DNA from: Chara braunii
Lineage: Eukaryota; Streptophyta; Charophyceae; Charales; Characeae
NCBI GenBank assembly: GCA_003427395.1
Contig: BFEA01000036.1
Coordinates: 1,020,755 to 1,078,556 of the forward strand
Reading direction: 5' to 3'
Length of the DNA: 57,802 bases
This document shows, piece by piece, positions 35,991 through 45,779 of the stretch. Both the position numbers and the translations under genes were made by a program. The notes under the pieces are model-generated. The model was not told where the DNA came from. It did no database searches and saw only the letters and a program-made list of their open reading frames with translations. Positions within the stretch are counted from its first letter, which is position 1. Every line of letters starts with the position of its first letter.

Positions 35991-36110
35991 CAGGATTTGC
36001 GGCATGACTTTTATCCTTTCATCGCGGTGCAAATGGAGCTTCCGTCGCCACTCCGGTCGAGTGCGCCAGCCATACCTCTCGCGAACCCCTACAACAGGAT
36101 AGGGCCATGC
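35945..36110 (+). repeat. Block shared, inverted, with the 50.0-50.2 kb rDNA-like region
   Basis: Here gtgcgccagccatacctctc, cgcgaacccctac and aacaggatag match the complement of 50030-50085 almost base for base, and weaker similarity extends upstream (cgcatcacgcagga). It marks the left edge of the mosaic. Confidence 0.75.
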
Positions 36111-37180
36111 GAGGTACAATTTGCCTCTGCCCAAGGGGTTGTCACCACCCTTGAACGGGCGTATCCCTGCCAAGATATATACCGAACCACGTGCGAAAGT
36201 TGATCTGTTGCAATCGCAACGGTGGCCCAGGTGAGGGCGTTTCTCGTACGCTGTAGCATAGGGGGTATGCGAGGTCCTACGCCTCTATCAGACTCGTACA
36301 CACACCGACGCATCGGGGGGCTGAAGTCCCGAGCGCGACTCGTCGTCGATCGACTAGGATGCCTCCTTACCACGCGTTACACCACGCCAAAAACATAGAA
36401 TCAAGTTACTCACACAAACAAAACACTCTTAGTCCCTTTAGTATCTAACCCATAATCTTTCAACACGGAAATCAGTTAGGCATCGTGCGTGAGACTTGTG
36501 ATAAAACTACTCAGATGCAGGACTTTCTCATATCGACTGATCATGCATGAATAAACAAGCAGTCCCAACGATGGAATACTATATAATACCCATAATCATG
36601 TGACCCTCAATTGTCTCGAGGGTCACGTTCGACACTCAAGTGTTGGCTGACATGCGCCTTCAGGGGTTAATATCTCGACGCTAGACAACCAAGGCGGTTG
36701 AAAACCACACCCTCTTCTGCACCCATCACAGAGTGGGTGGCACACATGTTCCTCCCTGTTGTGGCAGTCGAGTTTTATCACCCTGAAGACGAACTCCGAT
36801 ATCCAGGGTCTAGAGAGAAGTCAAGGGGTTTGACTTTGACAGTTGTCACAGACTCCAATGTCCAACTGTAATAATTATAAAAAGCAAAAGAAAAAAATGG
36901 GTTCCCCTTTTCTTTCAACTGCGAAAATAAACTCAACTCTCACACGCATTTGCAATAGGTCGCGTGAACACTTGAGATATAAACATATAGAGGGTTATAA
37001 ATACGAGATGATCACTTCTCACAATCACATTGTCACCTCCTTCAACCATATTAATGTGATTGCAAATAGTCAAATCCATAGTGTGAACCACAAACATACC
37101 TGCAATCACATTAAAGATTCAACAAAAAGTAAGAGTACTACACGGGGTCAACTTCAACTACTCTTTGTGCTCATACCTTA
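36111..37180. other. No gene recognised
   Basis: No conserved coding or RNA motif is visible. Sequence near 36600-36850 has short palindromes (ccctcaattgtctcgaggg). Confidence 0.35.
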
Positions 37181-37184
37181 CGCT

Positions 37185-37292
37185 TTAGCTACACAAACCG
37201 CAACCTTTGTCCAACCTTAAAAAATAAAATTGTCTACCACGTGGGCGCGGGGAACGCAGCCCTAAGGTAGTCAAATCAATGAGACTAAGAGC
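37185..37292 (+). pseudogene. Possible diverged 25S rRNA fragment
   Basis: The phrase cgcggggaacg then ccctaaggtagtcaaat resembles the conserved LSU stretch with GCGGGTAAACGGC and CTTAAGGTAGCCAAAT. Upstream similarity (accgcaacctttgtcc) is weaker. This LSU region includes the R2-type retrotransposon target. Identification rests on about 30 good positions. Confidence 0.45.
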
Positions 37293-37295
37293 TAA

Positions 37296-37298
37296 CAC

Positions 37299-37370
<72 letters not shown>

Positions 37371-37464
37371 TGCATTTATTGTTCTGAGTGTGAGAGAGAG
37401 AAAGAAATAGAGAGAGAGGGAGGGGGGGGGCTACCAGAGAAGGAGAGAAAAAAAAAAAAAAAAA
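37296..37464 (+). repeat. GA microsatellite and poly-A abutting the Penelope-like element
   Basis: About 70 bases of nearly pure GA (37296-37366), a second GA patch (37390-37425), a G run and about 17 A. The direct repeat of the retroelement begins directly after. Confidence 0.92.
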
Positions 37465-37770
37465 GATAAACACATGCAAATGTAGAAAGAACATGCGAGG
37501 TTTTACTTTCACAGCATACACGTAATATCCATGGTATCCGAGATCAGTCGCGATTGCCCTTCTACCTCACTGCTCAGGTAATCATTTCAGTCACTATCCT
37601 CATTATTTCTACCCTTCGTTCCCAGTCCTTCTCCGCCACTTTCCCTATCCTTGCAGTGTACTCATCATCTATCCTCAGGATCTCCCGCAGTCGCTCTCTG
37701 TGTTGTCCTTGTCGTCGTCGATTTCCAACATGCCTTCAATCTGGAGCTACTTTCATCATATCTTATGATT
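37463..37770 (-). repeat. Pseudo-LTR, 3' copy of the Penelope-like element
   Basis: About 310 bp shared in direct orientation with 41661-42013 (ataaacacatgcaaatgtag through ctactttcatcatatct). Differences are scattered. The other copy has a further 48-bp internal duplication. Confidence 0.9.
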
Positions 37771-37812
37771 CTGTTCATTGATTTATTTCGTCACCCTTGT
37801 TTCCAGATATGT

Positions 37813-40537
37813 TCATTCCGTGTTCGCGTTGTCTGATATGATTTCAAGTTTTAGAGATTGGTGGTAGCATGTTTGAAAATATTTTCGACATTCCAACTCT
37901 TTCGTTTGATCTTCCTTACTTGCTATTATGATCATCATTACATCGTCCACAAAACTCATATTGTGGATAAGATCCTCATCAGCGCACACCATCTGTACTC
38001 GTCGAATGCGCATACCATGTTGGCAATGGGTGGGCTAGAGCCCTTCCCCATTGGTATCCCCATTACTTGGCATAATAATGTTGCTTGTACTTTGAAGTTT
38101 GAAATATGCGTTTTTGATGTCATAGTACAACAGATCCATTAGGCAGTCAATTTTTAATGTTTTCCATCCATAGGTTCCGTTTGCTTTTTCAAAGTTCATG
38201 TACTTTCCTCTCATCTTGTAACAAAAGTGGGTTTTCCATTTTTCTTTCGCCGTTTTCATCATCCATTGCATGATGTTTAAGATATGTGTGTGATCGAGGA
38301 TCGAAAACATATCTTTGACATCGTATATGGGAGCAGATTATCGTAGCCATATCCCCGTATGTTTCTTTTGCTACTTGATTGCATTTCTTCAGTCTAGGTG
38401 GTAGTTGGTTCGTTCCTTTTGGTGAGAAACAAACTTTCAATGCTTGACACATGAAGTTGATAGCTCTTGATAGTACCTTCGATGCTTTTCGAGATGACTC
38501 CTTATATGTCGACACAATTGGTCGGCGTCTGGTGACGTCCTTGTTTTTTTTAATTGTATACGCTTTTTCGTATGATCCCTGTTCATCCCATTCTGCGATT
38601 TTCTTCAGCCCACATCCATGATACGTATTTTTGGCCAATTAAGTGATCTCAGATTCCGTTTGTTGTATAATTTCGTAGTGATTCGATTCCGGAAAGAATT
38701 TTCGGATCTTCTCGTACCAGATTTTACGGCATTCCACAAAAGTTTCTCCAGAATTTATGTCCAATGGTGATAAGATACATTGTGTCAATCTTCTTTTTAC
38801 TTCCCATACTTCTAATATGTGAAGAAAAATCCCCATATCATTATTCTTTTCGATGCAAGTAGAGACATTTATTTTAATTTCTCTTTTATTCCTTATTAGT
38901 CGTGGTATACTTGCAATGGTAGTGATGATTGTCCTTTTAATTTCTTCCTTTCCAATTCTTTCGTTCATATGGGGTACGTTTTTTGCATTCCATAAGAGCT
39001 GATTTTCTATGATTTCACTTAATCTGCAGACAATGTGGTTCTCGATTTTTAGAAGCCGGGATACTGCACAATTACAGTCCGGTGCTTGTGTAAGCACCTG
39101 TCTGTGATTATGTAATATTTCCCCGACTGTCTTTGATTTTTTAAATATCACACGCATCCGAGTTGTCAAATCGTTTGCCAAATTGTTATTACTTATGTTT
39201 TTCAAGATAGACTCGGTTGTTTTGTTTCTCACTTGCTTCAGATTAATGCATGCATTAAATGAAATCTTAAATATCATCCTTCTCTTGATATTGAATGCAA
39301 ACTTTTTCTTTGAAATTCGTGTGAATGTGTCTTTAATTGTTTGTTTTTGCTTCTTTCCGGTAATCGATCCCACCTTTGACAGAAAAATCAGTATATCATC
39401 TAACGATAATTTATACAGTTCCCTCCATCTCCATGGTGCCCTCAAGCAGTTAATCAAAATATTTATACGTTTGTTTGTTTTCGGTCTCGTATGCACCAGT
39501 TGGATCACATAGAAGATACATCCATTTTCGATTCGTTTTCTGCATTTTTTTAGCTGGAACTTTGTGTTGTCAATTTCCGCAATTGTTGATCCGAATGTTC
39601 GTTTAATTACTTTCCATTTTCCATTCCATAGTTTTCCAATTATGTAGTAAATCATTGTTTTCGGTTGAAGTATTGATGTTACCTTCGTAGTGTAACCCGA
39701 TCGAACCGATTTAAACGAAACAGGTATATTCTGATTCACCTCATTGTTTTCATTCTTCTTCCTCTTTCTCTTTCTTCATCTTCGGTTTTTTCGAGTCTTT
39801 CTGCCTTTTCCCCTTGTATTCAAGAATGGATTCAGGCTCCTAATCAGTGTTGCTTTCATCCCTATCACCTTTGATTTCACTCCCGTCCAAATGGGTATCA
39901 TAACATATTTCTCCCAACCAAATTTGTGCAGCCAACTGTATAGTTTCCGCTGTGCTCTTCTATTTGGATTCTTGGCCAAGTTTATGTGTTCAGTCCATTT
40001 CTTGTCGGGCTGTCTTCCTGTCCTTCTCACGTACATATGTCCACACCAAGGTGAAACTCCCTGTACTAACTAGTTGATCAATTTTCGTTGATAGCCTGTG
40101 TATCTGCTCCCACTTCTGTGTCGTGGTGAGGTCGCCTGATGCTGAGATGTCTTCTACCTTCCCGACAGATCTTCGGTGCTCAAAGATGTGTCGGATGAGT
40201 CATACTCATCACTCCCGCTTGATCTTGTACTAAGTCTCTCGTAATCATCCTTACTTGTGTCGCCGCCAGTTTTATTGGACACTCTGATGTTATCTGGATC
40301 TGGCATGATCTGTGTTTCAAGATCAGAATCCCGGTTGAAGTCTCGCCCCTTGTAGGCGATCAATCCAGGAACTTGCCTCAATGCCGAGATCGCTTGCGGC
40401 TTGTCCTTGTACATGATGTCATGCATTTTCCATAAGACCTTCAGGTCCGTGTAGTGAAGACGAAGGAGCTGCATGTCCGTCATCGGTTCGACCCCGAAAT
40501 TAATGCTCTGTTTTGCCTTCGACTTCGCTGCCGACAC
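37813..40537 (-). pseudogene. Penelope-like polyprotein: GIY-YIG endonuclease - CxC - reverse transcriptase
   Basis: GIY-YIG enzymes cut DNA to prime reverse transcription. From 40537 down to 38189 one frame runs with only a few stops (near 40154, 40060, 39776 and 38639). The nuclease part (about 40040-39800) reads YVRRTGRQPDKKWTEH, then LYSWLHKFGWEKYV and LIRSLNPFLNT. No CCHH motif is seen ahead of it. The CxC segment reads KKSKTVGEILHNH and PDCNC (about 39080-39066). RT motifs follow: RRPIVS (about 38530), DVKDMFSILDHT (about 38325, after a frameshift), MGIPMGKGSSPPIAN (about 38060-38010, after another) and FVDDVMMI (about 37945), the catalytic box. Domain identity is by eye. Confidence 0.82.
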
Positions 40538-40649
40538 GTTGCGATTAATCTTCGTTCATCCTCTCTTGGGGTGTGGAGGGATTACGCGTCCCAATCTGCT
40601 TTTGTTCGGTGTGCTTCTGCTTGGCATGCGTCGGCTCGGAATGTCGTGG

Positions 40650-41440
40650 CTACCATGTACTGAAGTTGGTAGTCCAGCCATTGTTCCCCACATATCCGTT
40701 CGGATGAACCGTAGACGACATGATCGGAGTGCAGGTACGAGTCGGTTCATTGATCTTCTGCAACACGCCCTTCACAACCGCCATATCATACTTTAATAGC
40801 TTCAGGTTGTTGACCTCCTTCTGCACTTCCGATACCATCCTTTCTACTTTATCTTCCGCCTCTGCATTCTTCTGACCGGTTGTGCTTGGACCAGCTTGAT
40901 TCTGTCCCTCTTGGTTCATCTCTGTCGGCTTCAGTGCTTCATCAATGATGGACTTGAGCGCGTCCGGAGTTAGCTCAGGCTTCTTTGCAGTGTCTTCCTT
41001 GTTCGGAGGAGATGGCTGCTTTTCCCTTGTCTTTCGTGTGAGTTGCTCCAGTGTCTTGAGAACTTTGTCCATCTCCCGACGGAGCTTAAAGATTTATTCC
41101 TTTAGATCCGCCGTAAACCACGCTCGATTTTCTGGTGGGGGGAAATCATTCCGTCTTTATTCCCACAATGGTCTCGAGAACCACCTTGGAGATTCTGACT
41201 CCGCCCTTCTTCTCCGTGACGATGGTGATCTTGACTTATGTCTTCTATCTCTCGAAGTTTTCGATCTCCCCCTTCTTGAGCGCTTCCTCCCTTGAGATCC
41301 GGAAGATGATGATGAGTGTCTGCGCCGCCTCCTGTCCGACGATGATCACGAACACGACATCTTCCTTGAAGCTTGGGAACGTCAGGCAGGTAGTCTTCGT
41401 ACTTGAAATCGATAAAAAACCCCACAGCGTCGTTAATCGT
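40650..41440 (-). pseudogene. ORF1-like product of the Penelope-like element (RS-rich and coiled coil)
   Basis: The 5' part (about 41400-41110, one stop) encodes a run of RS and RR dipeptides. The 3' part (41072-40650) starts MDKVLKTLEQLTRKTREK and has a lysine/glutamate-rich helix with VERMVSEVQKEVNNLKLL, a likely coiled coil. Position ahead of the polyprotein suggests a gag-like or nucleic-acid-binding role. This is inference; no family is recognised. Confidence 0.5.
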
Positions 41441-41660
41441 CTTCAGTACACACCAGATAAGTAAAATAGAATCTCCAAAAATCGCAGAGTAATCTCCACG
41501 CTATAGTAATCTCCAACAAATCGCCACTATGATATCATGAAAGAAAAGGGTTACGAATGATGAGAGAGAGATAAAGACAGTGAATGTAAAATGGAAGAGT
41601 GACAGGTCTATACAGTGCCAATCATCGCGGGTACCGCCCGCAAGTTCTAAGCACCGTGCA

Positions 41661-42013
41661 TAGAGATAAACACATGCAAATGTAGACAAAACGTTCGAGG
41701 TTTTACTTTCACAGCATACACATGCAAATGTAGACAGAACGTGCGAGGTTTTACTTTCACAGCATACACCTAATGTCCATGGCATGCGACACCAGTCACA
41801 ATTACCCTTCTACCTCACTGCTCAGGTAATCATTTCAGCCACTATCCTTAGTATTTATACCCTTCGTTCCCAGTCCTTCTCCGCCACTTTCCCTATCCTT
41901 GCAGTGTACTCATCATCTATCCTCAGGATCTCCCGCAGTCGCTCTTTGTGTTGTCCTTGTCGTCGTCGATTTCCAACATGCCTTCAATCTGAACCTACTT
42001 TCATCATATCTAG
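41661..42013 (-). repeat. Pseudo-LTR, 5' copy of the Penelope-like element
   Basis: Direct repeat of 37463-37770. It contains a tandem doubling of acatgcaaatgtagac through tttactttcacagcatac (41667-41767). Confidence 0.9.
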
Positions 42014-42450
42014 TGATTTTGTGCGTGCTACTCACGTACTCTCCTCTCTGTCGAAGTTTCGTCTTACTGTGGTACTTGCCTATAACTCCGCTATTTTTTT
42101 ATACTGACTCGAATCTGGCCTTGTTTGTTGTTCTGTTCTTGTTTACTTTCATAGCCGTGGATTTTCCTTCATTTTCAGGTGAGTACTTTTTATTTATTGG
42201 TTCGTTTCCACTACTTTAGGTCTTTCATCTTCTATCTGTTTTGTATGTTTGGAAATGTGAGCGACATTGTTACGTCGTTATATCTGCAGAAATTTCGTGA
42301 TATTCCGGGGTACTTAATCGTGTATGTTTCTTTTTCGTCCCTGAAAAATTATTTTCATTCCGTGCAAAATTATATTTTTGATTTTTGATTTTTGATTTTT
42401 TGATTTGTGATTTTAGCTGTATATTCCGAGTCGTGTGAATTTCTTGACGT
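42014..42450 (-). other. T-rich sequence beside the retroelement
   Basis: AT-rich sequence with a gatttttgatttttgattt run (42375-42415). It may be the outer 5' part of the Penelope-like element or flank; no coding signal. Confidence 0.4.
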
Positions 42451-42689
42451 ATTTTATTCTGGAATTTCAGTTTTATATTCGTCGATTTGGTGCTTCTTGC
42501 TTTTCCAGGTACTCCTGGAATTTTTTTGGACGTCCGCGTCCCTGCAGTTTCGGATGAACGCAAGTATCGCGGCGCGGGTTATTCTCCATGGGTAATCCAT
42601 GAGTCGGAGTTCCCGTCCGAACAGGTTAATCACGGGCGGTAGATCCGCCATCTCGTATGTGTTAGCTACCATTCGATGAAAAGTTTCGA

Positions 42690-43065
42690 TAATCGTCAAG
42701 GTCTTGGTTCTCTCGTAACCCGTTATCGGCGCGAATACCCTTACAAGGGTACCCGCTTTGGTTTTTGTAAATGTCAGAAAATAGGCCTGGGTCGAAATTT
42801 GAGTACACTGCCCGAGTTGCGGTTGTGTTTGGTTCGCGTTGGCTGAATGGTTGACGGGGGGCAAAGTGTGTGTGGGCGCGCAGTTTTGAGGCGCGCGTGA
42901 TAAATTTTTCTTTTGATACTATAGGGTCGGCGTTTCCGTCGATAAAATTTTTGGCTGTGACGAAAACTAGGAAAGGTGTTTCCTTTATTAAACTGATCGT
43001 GGTGCACCTGCGTCCATACGGCATGTGTCATAGGAAGTGGTGTTGCATTGGGCGGTGATTGAAGC
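42690..43065 (+). repeat. Mosaic block, inverted copy of 52790-53150
   Basis: Its complement shares tgtactcaaa, cctattttctg, acaaaaacca and gtacccttgtaagggtattcg with the plus strand at about 53035-53115, with weaker similarity on both sides. Substitutions fall on all three codon positions, so it is not a conserved gene. The phrase tacccttgtaagggta is a perfect hairpin. Confidence 0.8.
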
Positions 43066-43205
43066 ATACAAGAGAAAAAAATAGAACGCGAGCAGGGACC
43101 TCCGCGCGGTGGACGCGGGAGGTTGACAGTCGTGGACGGAGCCAGGACCTATGAGCAGCGGGCGTCATAGGTCGACAGTCGTGAGTTTGGTCCGTAGGCG
43201 ATGGA

Positions 43206-43415
43206 AATTCGAAAAGTAATAACAAGAATAGCGAGCCCAATAGCAGATTCTGCAGCAGCTACAGTTAATACGAATAAAGCAAATAATTGACCCATCATGT
43301 CATCTAGATAAACAGAAAAGACTAAAAAGTTCAAATTGACGGCAAGTAACATTAACTCAATTGACATTAACATAATAAGGATATTCTTTCTATTTAAAAA
43401 GATTCCCCAAATACC
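43206..43415 (-). pseudogene. nad4L: Mitochondrial nad4L fragment (NUMT)
   Basis: NADH dehydrogenase subunit 4L is a small inner-membrane subunit of respiratory complex I, normally about 100 residues. Seventy residues are uninterrupted here, from [11 protein letters not shown] through [33 protein letters not shown] and AAAESAIGL to ITFRI. Both ends are missing; beyond them the frame runs into rDNA-like sequence. Residues that land plants often create by C-to-U editing are already encoded, so the source either does not edit this gene or was an edited transcript. Not a functional nuclear gene: no start and no targeting peptide. Confidence 0.95.
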
Positions 43416-43429
43416 GTATTTTGGTAGAC

Positions 43430-44065
43430 CTTCGTGCCGTGCGAAAACAGTTTATATTTAATTCTGCAGTGGTCCGTGTCAGCCTTGGGTACTAGCACTA
43501 TTGGCAACGACATTGGATTTTCAAAGCGACGGTACAGGGATCGAGGGTGATGGCCGGCGGCAATGGAGCACTGGAGTGGTTGGAAATGCCGAGGGGTTGA
43601 GGGCCCGGTGGGGCTATCCCTCTTGGTTTTGTTGTCGGCCCATCCGTAGGCCAGATCGGCGGAACTGAGAGGGGTACGACGACCTCCCTTCCCCAAAGCA
43701 CCGTTTTTTTTTCTTTCTCGGTGTTCGTATCTGTTTTTACTTTTATTTTGTTTTTTTTCTAGTTTCCCGTCCCGTTTGTTGGGACACGGCGCACCAGGCT
43801 GTTTGCCAGGGTCAGCGAGCGTGAGCGGTTGGTACGACCACAAATTGTTTAAACACGAACCGAGAAAGTTCAACGAGTTCATGAGCTAGTGGGTGCCTTG
43901 ACCCACGGGGTAAAAGGAATCCGACTGTCGGGAATCCTCTGCGGGCGCATCTGTCCACCAACCGTAATCTGCTGTGAGAGGTTTGAGTGTGAGCATGCCC
44001 GCTGGGTGCGGCGAGCTGCGGGGCCAAGGAGATTGTGGTCACCGCTGGAGGGGACCGCAAGAATG
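43430..44065 (+). pseudogene. Diverged 25S rRNA 5' domain segment
   Basis: Phrases occur in LSU order: gggtgatggccggc (before D2), tttaaacacgaaccgagaaag (AAACACGGACCAAGGAG), acggggtaaaaggaa, gcgggcgcatctgtccacc (ACGGGTGCACAGCC), gtgagaggtttgagtgtgag (GAGAAGGGTTCGAGTGTGAG) then catgcc, and gcggggccaagga. Many core positions are changed, so this is a pseudogene. Confidence 0.72.
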
Positions 44066-44289
44066 TCCTACTCTGTATTTTTATTTTTTTTTGTTTTCGA
44101 GAACTGGTAGAAATTTGTTTACAAGTGTTCTTGCATAATTTTTGGATAGTGCCGTGTGACCGGCACTAAGTGGCCATTGCTGCAGATGACCAGGGTTTGT
44201 CCCACTGGAAAAGGTACAGCAGTATGACCTGAACTACATCCAATACCTTGAGATAATATGTCCCAAAATCTGCATACTTTGCAGACTCT

Positions 44290-44390
44290 TGGGCCTGCAG
44301 TGTGAGCAGTCCTATTGGGACCCGAAGACAAGAGAATTGTGCATAGGTACAGCGGGGAAGGGCGGTGGCTGCAGCAGCACTGACTGTGTC
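44290..44390 (+). pseudogene. Diverged 25S fragment, second copy of the same segment
   Basis: cagtgtgagcagtcctattg, ggacccgaagac, ttgtgcataggtacagcgg and ctgcagcagcactgactgt match LSU GTGTGAGCATGCC, GGGACCCGAAAGA, CTATGC, GCGGGGC and CCGCAGCGATACTGACG. Confidence 0.7.
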
Positions 44391-44674
44391 CAACTGCCCA
44401 TTTAGAACCCCTCTCCTTTCTGCTGTTTAGATACCCTTTGGTTCCAGTTGGGACACGGCCCCTGCGCTGGTACCGGGACCGCTCGTAGGCCCAAGAGCCT
44501 AGCTCAGTGAGTACACTCACGGACTGCTAGAGCACAGGCTGAAGTTTGAAGTCAAAATGCAACCAGATACCAGATACCAGGAAAAAAAAAAAAAAAAAAA
44601 AAAACACTCAGACTTACCTAAGGCCAGAACCTGGCCATGGTATAGGATCGGGGACACCACCCGTTGCCTTTGGT

Positions 44675-44740
44675 CTGCAGCGAGGAGCTGAGTGTGAGCA
44701 CCACCGTTGGGACCTGCATCGATGCTGCCCCACATAGAGA
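44675..44740 (+). pseudogene. Diverged 25S fragment, third copy
   Basis: gagctgagtgtgagcaccac and cgttgggacctgcatcgatg match the same LSU phrase. Similar flanking text (aagtttgaag with atgcaac or agacgct) occurs near 44540 and 44788, so a larger repeat is involved. Confidence 0.55.
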
Positions 44741-45294
44741 CTCAAGGCCCAAACTCATTTGGTGCACGCATGAACTGTTGGGTCACATATTCAAGTTTGA
44801 AGCCAGACGCTGTCAGAATAGAGAAAGGGCCTACCTAGGTGGGCCACGGCCCCATCGTTTAAGCATTTCACCAAGCCCCATTTTTATTTTTATTTTATTG
44901 TTTTTTTTTTTTTTTTCTCAACCCCTCTCCTTCTTTTTTGGGAGCTGCGCTACAGTTTTCTAGGGCTGAATGGACCTAGTACCTAGGTATGGCCAGATTC
45001 ATTCGAACTAGGGAATAAATAAAAAAGAGAAAGAAATAAAAATGGTAGGGGATGTTTCCTTGAGTGTGGCACGGGTAGACTGGCCAGAAATATCATTCTG
45101 GGCTATAAAAGACAGCGAGGTAGGACATATAGGATTTGCTTTCAATAGAGTGCTCGAGGCTGTTGGACCGGGCGGTATCACCCGGGCATGCTCTGGCTGA
45201 AGGGGGAGGCTCATGGAGTAATGGGCAGCAGGGAAGAAGAAAGGAAAGAGAGGGATGAAGCATCGAAGGAAATAAGATATGGAGGGGAAAAGGG

Positions 45295-45715
45295 GAAACT
45301 AGTTTGATCTTGCCATTCCTTGATGGATCTTGTCAGATTAAACTGATAACTTGGGATTTTGAGGATAGGCGAACACGAATTTATGGCCAGCTTCAACAAA
45401 GAGTTAGTAGGAGCGAAGTTAGGTAGAAAATTCGGTGCGCGGCGATGGTGAAAGTAGGAAGAAGAGTGGGAGTTAAAAGTGTCTATCTCTCTCGTTCCTC
45501 CATAGAATCAGACAAGAAAAGAAGGTAAGTAGGGTTTTTTGGGGTGGGCGACCCCGAATCCGTGGTCAGATTAGGAGGAAAGTCAGTAGAAGAAGGAGTA
45601 TCCGAAAAAGGGCGTGCGTGGGAAGGTCGAGGAGGAAAGAATGGTGGGAGTAAAAACACGTATCTCGCCCGATTCTCAATAGAATCGAGCGAGGTAACAT
45701 CCTAAACCAGGGTTT
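45295..45715 (+). repeat. Spacer-like tandem repeat, about 178 bp, each with a hairpin
   Basis: Three units each carry a palindrome: about 45305-45345, 45480-45520 and 45660-45700 (best: ctcgcccgattctcaatagaatcgagcgag). Shared text includes ggtggg or ggatag, cga then ccgaat or cacgaat. This resembles rDNA intergenic spacer subrepeats. Confidence 0.75.
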
Positions 45716-45779
45716 TAGATCATTATGAACACGATGGCATGAACGATTTTCGAGGTTAGGATGTAGTTTCGAAGGTATA

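Larger units (their letters stand above)
37463..42015 (-). mobile_element. Penelope-like retroelement with N-terminal GIY-YIG (Chlamys/Naiad type), decayed
   Basis: On the minus strand the order is: direct repeat (41661-42013), a basic and coiled-coil ORF, one long frame with GIY-YIG endonuclease, a CxC motif and reverse transcriptase, then the second direct repeat (37463-37770). Penelope-like elements normally carry the endonuclease C-terminally. An N-terminal GIY-YIG joined to RT by a CxC segment defines the Chlamys and Naiad clade, which has pseudo-LTRs and a bias for microsatellite targets. Both features are seen here. Stops and frameshifts make the copy inactive. The true 5' boundary may lie further right, up to about 42440, where T-rich sequence ends. 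Confidence 0.82.

Noticed and set aside
37540-37770. Hammerhead ribozyme in the pseudo-LTR
   Set aside because: No CUGANGA and GAAA cores in the right order on the minus strand. The N-terminal-endonuclease clade is also known to lack canonical hammerheads.
37463-42015. LTR retrotransposon between the 310-bp direct repeats
   Set aside because: No gag-protease-integrase or RNase H motif is present. The coding frame is GIY-YIG plus Penelope-type RT, so the repeats are pseudo-LTRs.
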